Numbered from the stretch's first letter, positions 36,840-47,147 are shown. The stretch is DNA of 64,000 nt from Streptomyces bobili (GCF_002154575.1 NZ_MUBA01000013.1:1-64000); one strand, 5' to 3'. A program made the numbers and translations. The notes: generated from the letters alone by a model not told the origin.

Positions 36840-39800
36840 CTAGGTGGCGTCACCGACGCCGGCGGCGATCCGAACGGCGCGGTACTGGTCGACGACGCCT
36901 TGGTAGGCACTGAGCTCGTCGAGTGCGCCGGAGAAGTACGCACCACCGATGGTTCCGGTCAGGGACCGGCCCACCTGGATGCTGACGCCGGAGAGGTCCC
37001 AGGTGTTCGGCCACAGGGTCTGAACACCACTGAGCTGGCCGTTGACGTACAGCTTCACCTCGCCGAAGACGGCGTCGTAGGCCAACGTCAGGTGGTCGCC
37101 CGAGTTCTCCGTGTTCGGTGACGGCATCGAGTCCGGGCCCGCCGGGGTGACCGCGGTCGCGTCGTCGGCATCCCGGTCCGTCACGGTCAACTGCCATCGC
37201 TTCGTGGTCTGTGAGTACCGGACCACAGCCGCCTGGCCGTTGACTCCGGCGAGGGAGAAGACCGTCTGGTCCTTGCCCGGGTCGGCGGAGGCCAGCCTGG
37301 CCCGCGCCGCGACGGCGAAGCTGCCCTGAGCGGCGAACAGCCCTGGGCCTCGCTCGGCGAAGCCGCTCGTGCCGTCCAGTTGGAGATGTCCGTCGCCCCA
37401 CAGCGGCACAGCGGGGACGTTGGTGCAGGTGGGGTCGAGTTCGTCACAGACGACGTCGTCCACCTGATAGATGGAAGCGCCGGTGGACAGCGTCAGGCCT
37501 TCCCCGCCGGCCGCCTCCGGCGAGACGCCGCTCGTCGCCTCGTCGAGCGGCCAATACCCGACCTGGTCGGGATCGGACTCGCTCACAGTGGCCAGTTCGG
37601 ACTGGGACAGCAGTCGGTCGTAGACCTGCACCGCGGACAGGGATCCCTTGAGGTGGTCCGTGTAGCCCGCCAGCGCGAGGGACCGGCCCATCTGCAGTCC
37701 TCCGGTGGCATTCCACGACGTACGGCGCAGCGCCGGCGGAGCGGCGAGCTGTCCGCCCTTGTACAGGGTCATGGTGCGCTTGTCTGCGTCGTAGACGGCG
37801 GCCAGGTGGACCCAGAGATTGGCAACGGCCTTCGTATTGTCGAGAACGCGCCACTCACCGAGGGAGTCCATGCCTGAGCCCGGGAAGCGGAACTCCCACT
37901 TCTGGGTCGTCGCGTCGTACCCCAGCGCGAAACCTGGTTCCGCGGTGCCGTCCTGGCTCACCAACGTCATGTCTCGCGCGGGAAGTTCGGGCAGGTAGGC
38001 CCAGGCCGAGACCGAGAAGGACTTGGCCGTGTTCACCACCGAGGACGACGTGGACAGGTGGGCGCCTTGAGATCCGTCGAAGGAACTGACGACCTTGTCC
38101 TTCATGTCGCCGAGGTTCGTCGCTCCGAAGGCAACCCCGTCGCCCTTCGCGGCCGACGGATCGCCCGTACGGCCCGCCGCGGCCGTCGCGGTCGCGGGAT
38201 CGTCCAGTTTCCAGGCGCCGGCGGGCGCACGGCCGTTGGTGACGACGAAGCTGTACCCACCCGGGCTCTCGGCGGACTTGCCTGCCGCGTCGACCGCCGT
38301 GACCGTCAGTGTCTGGGTGCCCGAGCTGGTGGGCGCCCAACGCAGTGTCCCCGGCCTGCCCGTGCCCGACTGCGCGGGTACGGTTCCGTTCGTGCCGTCC
38401 TGGAACTCGTAGCGGTAGGAGACGACATCGGTCGACACCGAGTTGAAGGTGAACGTGCCGTAGTCACCCACGCCGGGATGCGGAGCATCGTCGTCCGGGT
38501 AGTCCGTCGAGGCCACCGTGGGCGCGGCGGGCTTCGTCCTGTCGTAGACGAACTCGCAGGCCTGCGGGGGCGCGCTGCTCCAAGGACCCCAGCCCTGGCC
38601 GTCGCTGCCCCGCACCTGCCAGGCGTAGACGACGTTCTCCTGCAGGGTGAAGGTCCGAGGCGCGCTGTAGGTGCCCGCCAGCCCTGCCTTCGCGGAGAAC
38701 TTCGCCATTCCGGTCTGGCTGTTGGCGGGATCCGAGTAGGTGGTCTTCGGAGCCGTACTGAAGGGCCCGTCGGTCACCTGGGTCCATTTCCCGGTCGCTG
38801 AGTCGAGCCGCGACAGGACGAACTGGGCGGTCAGGGACTCGGTCAGCCCGGCGTTATCGTTGTGGTCGTAGTCGCGGACGACCGCCGACATCGTCGGAGG
38901 GGTGTCCACGTACGGCCGGCTCGACCCGGTCACGCACTTGCCGCCCGGCGAGATGGTCATCTCGGCCTTGGAGGGCTGCGGAGGAAGCCGGTTGTACTTC
39001 ACTTCCAGCTGGCCGTTGCCGCAGAAGCGGTTCCAGTAGGCGTAGCTCGACTCGTCGGAGGACGCCAGCCGGAACGTGGTGGTCGCCCAACTGCTGTCCG
39101 CGGCCTGCTGCACCGCGGAGGTCACGTTGAAGCGGAGGTTCTGGTTGGTCGACGTGCAGGAACCGGCCCTGGCTGTCGTGGACGCGCTGGTGATCGTCTT
39201 CTTGACCGAGGGCTGGTTGCCCCAGTTCGTCGCCGAGCTGATGGCCGCCGCGCCGGTGCTGTTGACCCGGGACAGGACGACGGATCGCGCGGTGCCGTTG
39301 TAGGCGTTCGCGAGGGTGATCGCGAAGTCGGCGTCGATGATGTCCTTGCCGGCGAGCGTCCCCGTCGGGACCGAGTAGAACTGGCGCTTCCTGTCGTCAC
39401 CGCTCGCGCACAGCGCGGAGATGTCCGCCGGGCAACGGCCGACGCCCTCGTGGTCCGAGAACTTCCAGAACTCCGCAGCAGGGAAGTGCGACGAGATCAT
39501 CGTCCAGCCGGAACGCGTCTAGGTCTTGGTCACCGGGTCGATGTAGACCGGGTACGTCGCCGACTTCAGCAGGTTCTCGTCCGGGGTGAGCACCATCGCG
39601 CCACCGCGGAAACCCAGCTTCACGGGAGCGACGCGGGAGCCCTCTCCGGGCCCCTCCCTGAGGTCCTCTCCCCGGCCGCGCGCCGGGTCCGGCCTGCCGG
39701 AACCCGCCGCCTTCGCCGGGCCCGAAGCCGGGCTCGGGCTGCGCTGCGCGCCGGACGCCGAAGGTGTGGCAGCCGCGTCCGCGGCACCCTGCGCCGAGTC

Positions 39801-40559
39801 CCACATCTGGGGCTCCGCCGCCTCGAACACCGGCCCGTCCGACCCCTCGTCGACGGCGACGAGCCCGCCACCCGACTGGGTACGGACCTCCACCCCCCGA
39901 GTCGTGACGGGCAGGCTGATCTCGGCCAGCCGCGGGTTCTCCGCCGCCTCCGCTGTCTTGACGACAAGGAGGTGGGAGAAGCCGTCGGCGTCCGCGGTGA
40001 CGGTCAGGTCGACGCCGGGAAGCACATCGGCGTAAGTGGCCGTGCTTCCCTCGACCTTCGGCTTGGGCAGCACGTCTGGGCCCGGCCAGCTGAGGGACAT
40101 CTGCTTGCCGGCCCGGTCCAGCGTCGCGAACGGACCAGTGCCTCCGTCGGATATCGCCATGTCGGCGGTCGACGCCTTGGGAGTCCAGGAGCCGTCGGGC
40201 GACTGGACGAGCGTGGGGTCGAGCGATGCCCACTTGCCGCTCTTGAACACGCGCACGGGCTGGACGTACTCCCGGAGCGTGAAGGTCCCGTCGGGGTTGG
40301 CCAGGGTCTCGCTGCGCTCCGTACGCAGGTTGAGGGCCTCGACCTGCTTGCCTGCCGCCGCGGCCTCCGCCTGGGCGGCTTCCTCGGAAAGCGCCTTGCC
40401 GTCGGTCGCCGCCTCACCCTGCGACGCGGCGGCCGCCTGCTCGACGGACGTCGGTCCGTCGGCGGGCACCCCCAGCAGTCCCGCCGTGAACACCGCCCCG
40501 ACCGCGACGGCGACAACCGCCCCGCGCGCCAGGGCTCGGCGCCGCTTGAGAGCGAACAC
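36840..40559 (-). pseudogene. Double-LamG cassette protein interrupted by one in-frame TAG
   Basis: The paralogue of the gene at 21835. Start GTG 40559 has GGGGAG seven bases upstream; the signal is ARGAVVAVAVGAVFTAG. The frame runs 346 codons to TPVYIDPV-type sequence (YPVYIDPVTKT), meets TAG at 39521-39519, and continues in the same frame with TRSGWTMISSHFP through two LamG domains (about 776-990, 1000-1233) to a stop at 36840. The intact relative reads VVIDPIQRTTSRTAWTG across this point, so the break is a single nonsense codon, most simply CAG to TAG. Either the gene is dead, giving a 346-residue N-terminal fragment, or the TAG is read through. Everything else about the frame looks conserved, so the change is recent or there is a sequencing error. 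Confidence 0.8.
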
Positions 40560-40612
40560 CCTTGAACTCCCCACCATTCGTCTCATTCTTGTTGGCCACC
40601 TCGGACGATCAC

Positions 40613-42154
40613 TCAACCGACCACAGCGCCGAAGGCGGCCGTCTCCGCCGGGATCCCGCCCCCACCGGGCTTCCAGCTCTGGCTGGGAGCGCCCCCGGAT
40701 GCAACAGTCCACGAATAGGCGTAGACAGCTCGGCCCAGCGCTGGTCCGTACGGCATTCCGACGTACAGCACCGAGCCAGTGGCGGCGACGCTCATGCCGA
40801 CGTACTGCCGATACGCCGGCGCCGAAGGAATGCCGCTACCCGGTCGCAGCCAACTGTCCGATGCTCCGGCGGAGTCCAGCATGGGGAGGATCTGCACGCC
40901 ACCCGAGTCCTGGGCATCGGCAGACGTCTCCTCCCCCGGCACGCCTACAGCGAGCCGCATGGTTGTCGATGTGCTGAACACACCGTGATTCGTGTTGACA
41001 GCTGCTACACGCTGGCCGAAGTAGTCGTCCGTCTCTGCTGTGTCCTCGACATCGGCCGTGTCCTGGGTGATCCATTGGGACTCAGCGACAGACCCCGACT
41101 CGGAGATCTGGAGCAGTTGTACCCCTCCAGCGTCGGATTTGGCTCCCACGTCCTCGTTCGGGACGCCCACGGCCACCAGCGAGTCGGTGGTTGTCGTGGA
41201 CACCGAAGGCCGGTAGGGAGCCATGGCCACGGAGGTGCCGAAACTGTCTCCCGTCTCGGCCCTTTCGTCACCGGCCCCGGTGGCGTTCTGCCCTATGCCG
41301 AACAGCGGCTGGGGGATGTTGTCCGGGTTCAATGAGGGCTTGAACGCGAGGGCGGCACCCGCCTGGTCGATGGACCCGATCGGCGCTCCTGGCGTGCCGA
41401 CCACGATGTGTCGGCTCGTCGCAGCAACTGCCGAGCCGAAGCGGTTTCCGGACGCGGCGTCGTTCCAGACGCCAGGGCTGTCCTGGTGAAACGTGGTTAC
41501 GGACGGAGTCACGCCGTACGCGTACGCGGCGAAGCCCATGTCGGTGAAACCCGAACTGTCCTCACCGGGAGCCCCAATGACGAGAAACGGCACGCCGGTC
41601 GCCGAAACGCCGCCCGCCACTGAGTAGCCGACCCAGTCCTCCTTCTCAGGAGTATTGGCCATGTTGCCGTCGATCCCCTGCCGGAAGCCGAGGCTCGGCG
41701 TTCCCTGACCGATACCGGCTGTCGATCCGTAGACGAGGTGCACCAAGCCCGCGTCCTTCACTCCGAGGATGTCCTCATGGGGCATACCTACGGCAATGTC
41801 GCTGCATCCATCCAGGTTCGCGTCATACACAGCGAGCGAGAAACCGAACTGATCGCCCGCCTCGGCGGCATCGGAGACATTCGGCGAGTCCTGCGACAGA
41901 GTGGTGACGCCGTTGCCCCCACCGAGCACTATCTGGATCGCTCCGGCCTCGCCCCGGCCTGACACCGTTGCCATCGGATCCGCGATCGCAGTGTCGCGAA
42001 TGCCGTCGCCGTTGAAGTCCGACTCGACTCCACCAAGGCAACCCGCTGCGTGCGCGGAAGGCACAGAAACGATTCCGCCCAGCCCTGACACAGATAGCGT
42101 CAGAGCAGCGACGGCAGCAGCCCTGCACCGTCGCCTCCCCCTCGGGCCAGACAC
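40613..42154 (-). CDS. Secreted FG-GAP beta-propeller protein (cassette 2)
   Basis: A 513-residue exported propeller protein, first gene of cassette 2, starting at GTG 42154. The signal peptide is AAAVAALTLSVSGLGGIVSV, with mature start near AHAAGCLGGVE. Ca loops are DFNGDGIRD and DANLDGCSD, with repeated GAPGEDSSG, GVPNEDVGA and GVPGEET blades. It is homologous throughout to the two cassette 1 propellers, including the WKPGGGGIPAETAAFGAVVG end. This cassette has one propeller gene where cassette 1 has two. 53 bases separate it from the broken LamG gene. Confidence 0.85.
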   Translation of the reverse strand: MSGPRGRRRCRAAAVAALTLSVSGLGGIVSVPSAHAAGCLGGVESDFNGDGIRDTAIADPMATVSGRGEAGAIQIVLGGGNGVTTLSQDSPNVSDAAEAGDQFGFSLAVYDANLDGCSDIAVGMPHEDILGVKDAGLVHLVYGSTAGIGQGTPSLGFRQGIDGNMANTPEKEDWVGYSVAGGVSATGVPFLVIGAPGEDSSGFTDMGFAAYAYGVTPSVTTFHQDSPGVWNDAASGNRFGSAVAATSRHIVVGTPGAPIGSIDQAGAALAFKPSLNPDNIPQPLFGIGQNATGAGDERAETGDSFGTSVAMAPYRPSVSTTTTDSLVAVGVPNEDVGAKSDAGGVQLLQISESGSVAESQWITQDTADVEDTAETDDYFGQRVAAVNTNHGVFSTSTTMRLAVGVPGEETSADAQDSGGVQILPMLDSAGASDSWLRPGSGIPSAPAYRQYVGMSVAATGSVLYVGMPYGPALGRAVYAYSWTVASGGAPSQSWKPGGGGIPAETAAFGAVVG

Positions 42155-42444
42155 TAAAAGTCACCATCCCCGCACGGTCGGTAGATCACCACATCCTTGA
42201 CCGGCCCCTCACCTTTCACCAGACGTGCATATCCGACATGATCGCTTCCGAATGATCACGGTTTCATCACAGAAGTGCGCCAAGACTCGCCAATTGCCCC
42301 ACTTCACACCTGCCTGCCCCGATCCCGTTGTCTCATCGTTCAGTTGAACTTCTCTTTGGATTAGGGCTACAGCTCCCGCCGTCGGCACATCGCTGCGTCG
42401 CGGCTCTGTACGGCCCGTCAACACCCGTGGGGGGTAGGCAAGTC
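42155..42444. promoter_or_regulatory. Divergent promoter region, cassette 2 / C5-epimerase
   Basis: 290 bases between two divergent genes, comparatively AT-rich. A small palindrome GTTCAGTTGAAC lies at 42338-42349, and TAGGGC at 42363-42368 would be an acceptable -10 for the plus-strand gene, but neither is decisive. Confidence 0.35.
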
Positions 42445-44202
42445 ATGGCTGGTAAGAGACGTGTCGAGCTAGGACGCAGGCGGTTCATCCGTGTGGCCGG
42501 AGGCACCGTCGCCGGTGCTGCCGTTGTAGGCGGAGGAACCTTCACGGCCCTGGCCACCGGAGTACTGGACGGCTCTTCGCCGGACCTGCTCGACGGCATT
42601 CCGCGTTCCCTCGTTCTGAGTCTTCCCGAGGCGGGCGGCGCCGACCCGGTTCCGCCCCTGCCCGACCAACTCGGCGAGGGCGTTCTGAGCGCGCCGAGCC
42701 CCGGTACTCGGATCCCCTTCACCGGAGGGACCGTAGACCCGCAGACCGTCGAGGACTCGATCCCCACGACCCTGCCGTTCGAGTTCAAGACCTCGGGCTA
42801 CCGGATCGACACGGAACTGCCCGAGTACATGCGCCCCTGGCGCGACCGGCCGACGACCTGGTCCAACGTCTCGCCCAACACCGAGAACGTCTACCTCGAC
42901 GCCGAGGGCGTCATCCAGTACCGGCCCGACTGGGACACGCCGGGCTACGACCAGCCCGTCACGCAGATCCAGTTCGCGCTCGGCTGCATCACCAGCTACC
43001 GCAACACCACCGACCCGGAACGCAAGGCGCTGTTCTTGAAGCGGGCCCGGTCGCAGGCCAAGCGGCTCATCGACAAGCGGGTGGAGGCGCGCGGCGCCTG
43101 GTACTTCCCGTACCCGTTCGACTGGTACCACCCCGAGCACAGCGGAGTCTCCTACAAAGCCCCCTGGTACTCCGGCATGGCACAGGGCGAGGCGATCAGC
43201 CTCTTCGTCCAGTTGTCCCAGCTGGACGGGATCACCGAGGAGCAGCGGACGCTGTACAAGGCCGCCGCCGACGGCACGTTCGCCTCACTGCTGCGCGGCG
43301 ACAACGCCAAGCCCTGGGTCGTGAACAAGGACAAGAACGGCTACCTCTGGATCCAGGAGTACCCGGGCGCCACCGCAGGCACCGGTGACTACACCTTCAA
43401 CGGCATGATTTTCGCCACCTTCGGCCTCTGGGACTACTACGTCGCCACCGGCAACGAACTGGCCCTCAAGCTGTACGACGGCGCGGTCACCACGATGCGC
43501 GACCACTTCGGACGCCTGCGCCAGGCGAAGTGGCTGTCGTACTACTGCCACACGCACCGGGTGCCGACCAAGGGATACCACCAGCACCACATCAACCTGT
43601 TCCGCCAGCTCCACTGGCAGACCGGCAGCCCCGTCCTCGCCCATCAGCAGGACACCCTGATCAACGACTACCCCAACGCGCTCACCCTGCCCAAGGGTTC
43701 CGTCGCCGCGTTCGCCGCCGGCACGCACACGCTCTACAAGCTCAAGACCGCGGGCGCGCCCCTGTACGGCTGGTCCCCATCGATGCACGACGCCCAACTG
43801 GGGACCAAGAAGGTGACGTTCTCCCGGGCAACGCAGGCTCCCGTCGACATCCGGCGACGCATCGAGGGGCGCGGCATCTACTACCGCATCAGCGCGGGTG
43901 CGTACGCGGGTTGGTGGGTCGGCGAGTACTATCCGAAGGTCTTCCTGCGCGGTGTGCACCTTTCCACCACCTTCCGCCCGCAGCGCACGGCCACGTTTCC
44001 GCCGAACGTCTCGATCACCTGCATCAGGTTCGGCAGCGACGGGGCGACCGGCACAACGAAGACGGTGAAGTTCGCGAAGAGCTCGAGCGCGCCCTTCGAC
44101 CGGCGGGCCATCGTCAACGGCCGGCCCATGGTCCACATCACCGCGGGCGGGCTGACCGGCTACTGGGCACCCGCCGGACCCGTCCTCACCGACGGCCACT
44201 AG
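42445..44202 (+). CDS. Tat-exported D-glucuronyl C5-epimerase family protein
   Basis: A 585-residue protein. ATG 42445 is preceded by GGGGGGTAGG. A twin-arginine-type signal (GRRRFIRVAGGTVAGAAVVG, about residues 9-28) means folded export. The body (about 110-410) has the C-terminal domain of D-glucuronyl C5-epimerases: RGAWYFPYPFDWYHPEHSG, YSGMAQGEAISLFVQLSQLDG and YTFNGMIFATFGLWDYYVAT. Known members convert D-glucuronate to L-iduronate within a polymer chain. Outside the cell it would therefore edit a finished uronic-acid polymer. The last ~130 residues are a beta-rich addition. It is followed by the WbpD-like gene, 69 bases away. Family match is good; substrate is inferred. Confidence 0.8.
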   Translation: MAGKRRVELGRRRFIRVAGGTVAGAAVVGGGTFTALATGVLDGSSPDLLDGIPRSLVLSLPEAGGADPVPPLPDQLGEGVLSAPSPGTRIPFTGGTVDPQTVEDSIPTTLPFEFKTSGYRIDTELPEYMRPWRDRPTTWSNVSPNTENVYLDAEGVIQYRPDWDTPGYDQPVTQIQFALGCITSYRNTTDPERKALFLKRARSQAKRLIDKRVEARGAWYFPYPFDWYHPEHSGVSYKAPWYSGMAQGEAISLFVQLSQLDGITEEQRTLYKAAADGTFASLLRGDNAKPWVVNKDKNGYLWIQEYPGATAGTGDYTFNGMIFATFGLWDYYVATGNELALKLYDGAVTTMRDHFGRLRQAKWLSYYCHTHRVPTKGYHQHHINLFRQLHWQTGSPVLAHQQDTLINDYPNALTLPKGSVAAFAAGTHTLYKLKTAGAPLYGWSPSMHDAQLGTKKVTFSRATQAPVDIRRRIEGRGIYYRISAGAYAGWWVGEYYPKVFLRGVHLSTTFRPQRTATFPPNVSITCIRFGSDGATGTTKTVKFAKSSSAPFDRRAIVNGRPMVHITAGGLTGYWAPAGPVLTDGH

Positions 44203-44271
44203 TCCCCCACGCCCGCCCCGGCCGCGTATGCTCACCGGGCGTAGCAGCCACCCCGGAAGCGAGAGAACGAA

Positions 44272-44874
44272 GTGAACTACAGGGTCCAGCCCAGCGCTCA
44301 GGTCGACGACACCGCCGAGATCGGCGCCGGCAGCAGCGTCTGGGACCTCGCGCAGGTCCGCGAGGGCGCCCGCCTCGGCGAGGGCTGTGTGATCGGCCGT
44401 GGCGCCTACGTCGGCACGGGCGTGCGCATGGGTGACAACTGCAAGCTCCAGAACTACGCGCTGGTGTACGAGCCGGCCGAGCTGGGCGACGGTGTCTTCA
44501 TCGGCCCCGCCGTGGTCCTCACCAACGACCACAACCCGCGTTCCGTGGACCCCGAGGGCAAGCAGAAGCGGGGCGGCGACTGGGAGGCAGTCGGTGTGAA
44601 GATCGCCGACGGCGCGTCGATCGGGGCGCGCGCCGTCTGCGTCGCGCCGCTCACCATCGGCCGCTGGTCCATGGTCGCGGCCGGAGCCGTCGTCACCAAG
44701 GACGTGCCGGACTTCGCCCTGGTCGTGGGCGTGCCCGCCCGCCAGGTCGGCTGGGTCGGCCGGGCCGGCGTCCGGCTCACCGAGCGCGCGGGGGAGAACG
44801 GCGTCTGGGAGTGCCCCCAGACCGGCGAGTTGTACGACGACAAGGACGGCGTCCTCGTCGAGCGGGCGGTCTGA
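44272..44874 (+). CDS. UDP-2-acetamido-3-amino-2,3-dideoxyglucuronate N-acetyltransferase (WbpD/WlbB-like)
   Basis: A 200-residue left-handed beta-helix acetyltransferase. Hexapeptide repeats run from VDDTAEIGAGSSVWDLAQV onward. Close family markers are NCKLQNYALVYEPAELGDGV, FIGPAVVLTNDHNPRS and the end motif WECPQTGELY, characteristic of WbpD/WlbB rather than of serine or maltose acetyltransferases. It would put acetyl from acetyl-CoA on the 3-amino group of the UDP-diaminouronate, step four toward UDP-ManNAc3NAcA. The remaining steps are encoded at 49157, 54560, 57643 and 58659. It starts at GTG 44272 with GAGAG upstream and ends at a strong bidirectional hairpin. Confidence 0.85.
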   Translation: MNYRVQPSAQVDDTAEIGAGSSVWDLAQVREGARLGEGCVIGRGAYVGTGVRMGDNCKLQNYALVYEPAELGDGVFIGPAVVLTNDHNPRSVDPEGKQKRGGDWEAVGVKIADGASIGARAVCVAPLTIGRWSMVAAGAVVTKDVPDFALVVGVPARQVGWVGRAGVRLTERAGENGVWECPQTGELYDDKDGVLVERAV

Positions 44875-44889
44875 CCTCACGGACAAGGA

Positions 44890-44932
44890 AAAGGGGGCCG
44901 GCGGCGTACTCGGTACGCTGCCGGCCCCCTTT
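44890..44932. terminator. Bidirectional terminator between convergent genes
   Basis: AAAGGGGGCCGGC (44890-44902) pairs with 44920-44932, extended inside by GCGTA (44904-44908) with TACGC (44914-44918). It lies between the stops at 44874 (+) and 44949 (-). Confidence 0.85.
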
Positions 44933-44948
44933 CCCGTGTCAGGGGCTG

Positions 44949-47090
44949 TCAGACCTTGTCCCCCAGCAGGAGCCGGTCGAAGTCCAGGCCCACCACGGAC
45001 CAGTCCCACGTCGCCAGCGCGTGCTTCGCGGCGGGCTCCGTGGCGGCGCGCCAGTTCTCCTCGGTCTGGGTCAGCGCCAGGATCCGCTGCGCGGCCTCCT
45101 CTGGCGTCCCGACGACCCAGTCGGCCGGGAAGAGGGTCCGCGGTCCGCTCTCCAGCGACGCGAAGAACGGCCAGTCACGGACCACCGGGAGTGCCCCGCT
45201 GACCACGCCCTCGACCAGACCGCAGTGGAAGCTCTCGCGCACCGAGCTGCTGAGAATGACGCCGACGCCGGTGAGCGCCGCGGGCACGTCGTCGGTCTGC
45301 CCGACCCGGTGCACAGCGCCGGCCGCCTCCAGCTCCTCCAACTCCGGCTGGAGCAGGTCGTCGTAGGCCCTGACGGCGGCGCTCGCCTTGCGGTTGAGGC
45401 CTTCGCCGATGATGACCAGGCGGTAGCGCTCGTCCTTCTCGCGCAGCAGCCGCAGCACCTGGAGGGTCCAGCGCGGGTCCTTGGCCACCGCGCTCACGCC
45501 GACCAGCCCGAGGACGAAGCGGACGTCGGCGTCGGCCTTCTCCCGCTGGAACGGCGCCAGGTCCATCGCGTTGGCTATCACGTGCGTCGTGGCCGTGCCG
45601 GGCCCGGCCAACTGCGGCACCACCTTCTCCGTCAGCTCGCGCAGGTGGTCGCTGACCAGGATCAGGTCGTCCACCCGGGTGAAGTCCACGACGTGCGGCC
45701 ACCAGGCGAACACCTCGTAACTGTGCAGCCGGACGATGACGCGCGTGGTGCCGGGGTCGACCACCGTGAAGAGGCCGGCCGCGTTGGTGCACCAGTCGAC
45801 GAAGACCGTGTCCGCCCAGTCGAGATGGGGCCGCAGGGCCTCCTCGACCTTGTCGCGGAACGCGGGCTGGCCGCCCAGCGCGTGCTCCGTGATCCGCTTG
45901 AGGCCCTTGGCCAACGGCCGGATCGTGTCGTCCTCGTTGACGTCGAGATAGCGGATCTCGACCTCGGGATGACTCTCGTAGCGCTCCCGGATGGCCCGGA
46001 GGAAGCTGGGGTTCGCGTACGTCGTGACCAGCAGCCGCAGCGGGCGGCCGGCCGGCGCGGGGACCGCGGGCACGGCTCGCCCGCGTGGCGCTGACAGCGC
46101 CTTGAAGGCGACGCTCTTGCGGAAGACCGCGAGGTAGCCCTCCGGGTCCTTCGCCATCGGCGAGGACGTGCCGTCGAAGTGCAGACCGCGGCTGAAGGCG
46201 AGGGAGAAGGCGGTGGAGAGCTGGTCGGCCGCCGCCGAGAAGTCCTTCTTCTTGTACCGCTGGTCCGCGAGGTTCAGCGCGGCCTCGATGGCCTTGGCCC
46301 GGACCCCGGGGTTGTCGTGGCCGCGGGCCAGGTCGGCGCGTGCGGCGTCGGCGAGCAGGGCGGCGCTGAGCTTACGGTTGGCGATGCGGTCGGCGGCCTG
46401 GTTGAGCACGATCGTGGCGCCGGTCTTGCGGCCGCCCTTCGCCATGCTCAGGCTCACCCGGCGGGCCAGCTTGGCGCGCATGCCGTCCGGCACCTTCGGT
46501 GCGACGACCGCGGTCCGCCAGGCCTTGGCGCCGATGGAGGTGCGCATCACGGCGGGCGACGACGCCCGGCGCAGCACCGCACCGGCACCGTGCCGCACGG
46601 AACGCTTCGTCGTGCGCAGCGTCACCGCCGGGGACGGGACGGTTCGCACGGCGTCACGCAGCGCGTAGTGCATCCGGTGGTCGCCGCGTGCCTGAAGCGC
46701 GCGGAGTCCGGGGGCGACGCCGAAGACCGCGTCGGCCCGCCGGTTGCGCTCGGCCAGCCGCCAGACGGTGTAGACGGCGTTGGCGTCCAGGGCGACGAGA
46801 ACCTGCGCCTTGCGCGCGTGGCCGCGCACCCAGCGGCTGCGCTCCGCGCTCGCCCAGGTCCTGCGGGACGGCGGAAGCTTCGCGATGCGCTTGACGAACG
46901 CGTTGCCTTGCTCGGCGGACACCTCGGACAGGGAACACACGTCGGCCGCGTCGAGGACGCCGTCCACCGCGTCACGGTCGAAGAGTCCGGCGAGGTGCAC
47001 GGTCGCTCCCGCAGCCCGGAACTGCTCGACGGCGGCTTTGAGCATCGAGAGCGTCGGCGCCGTGCCGGCGATCAGGAGTACATGGGTCAT
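44949..47090 (-). CDS. Large GT4-type glycosyltransferase
   Basis: A 713-residue protein. The first ~330 residues are a poorly known helical N-terminal region, starting MTHVLLIAGTAPTLSMLKAA. The C-terminal ~370 residues are a GT-B glycosyltransferase with RPLRLLVTTYANPSFLRAIR, WADTVFVDWCTNAAGLF, THVIANAMDLAPF, FVLGLVGVSAVAKDP and the donor-site region SSSVRESFHCGLVEGVVSGA. It is strongly homologous to the gene at 51705 (both have LHFD-TSSP and LRPHLDWADTVFVDWC). No signal peptide or membrane segment is seen, so it is cytosolic or peripheral. The start ATG has only a distant GGAGG (11 bases). Likely adds a sugar to the surface polymer; specificity unknown. Confidence 0.82.
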   Translation of the reverse strand: MTHVLLIAGTAPTLSMLKAAVEQFRAAGATVHLAGLFDRDAVDGVLDAADVCSLSEVSAEQGNAFVKRIAKLPPSRRTWASAERSRWVRGHARKAQVLVALDANAVYTVWRLAERNRRADAVFGVAPGLRALQARGDHRMHYALRDAVRTVPSPAVTLRTTKRSVRHGAGAVLRRASSPAVMRTSIGAKAWRTAVVAPKVPDGMRAKLARRVSLSMAKGGRKTGATIVLNQAADRIANRKLSAALLADAARADLARGHDNPGVRAKAIEAALNLADQRYKKKDFSAAADQLSTAFSLAFSRGLHFDGTSSPMAKDPEGYLAVFRKSVAFKALSAPRGRAVPAVPAPAGRPLRLLVTTYANPSFLRAIRERYESHPEVEIRYLDVNEDDTIRPLAKGLKRITEHALGGQPAFRDKVEEALRPHLDWADTVFVDWCTNAAGLFTVVDPGTTRVIVRLHSYEVFAWWPHVVDFTRVDDLILVSDHLRELTEKVVPQLAGPGTATTHVIANAMDLAPFQREKADADVRFVLGLVGVSAVAKDPRWTLQVLRLLREKDERYRLVIIGEGLNRKASAAVRAYDDLLQPELEELEAAGAVHRVGQTDDVPAALTGVGVILSSSVRESFHCGLVEGVVSGALPVVRDWPFFASLESGPRTLFPADWVVGTPEEAAQRILALTQTEENWRAATEPAAKHALATWDWSVVGLDFDRLLLGDKV

Positions 47091-47147
47091 GCGAGGAGGT
47101 CCTCCACCTGTTCTGCGTTCCGTTCCGGGGATGTGCCGTGGGACCGT

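Noticed and set aside
29095..39521. General TAG recoding (stop-codon readthrough) in this strain
   Set aside because: Only two candidate TAGs were found, one in a degraded fragment. RHS2 itself ends in TAG immediately before its immunity gene, so TAG works as a stop here.
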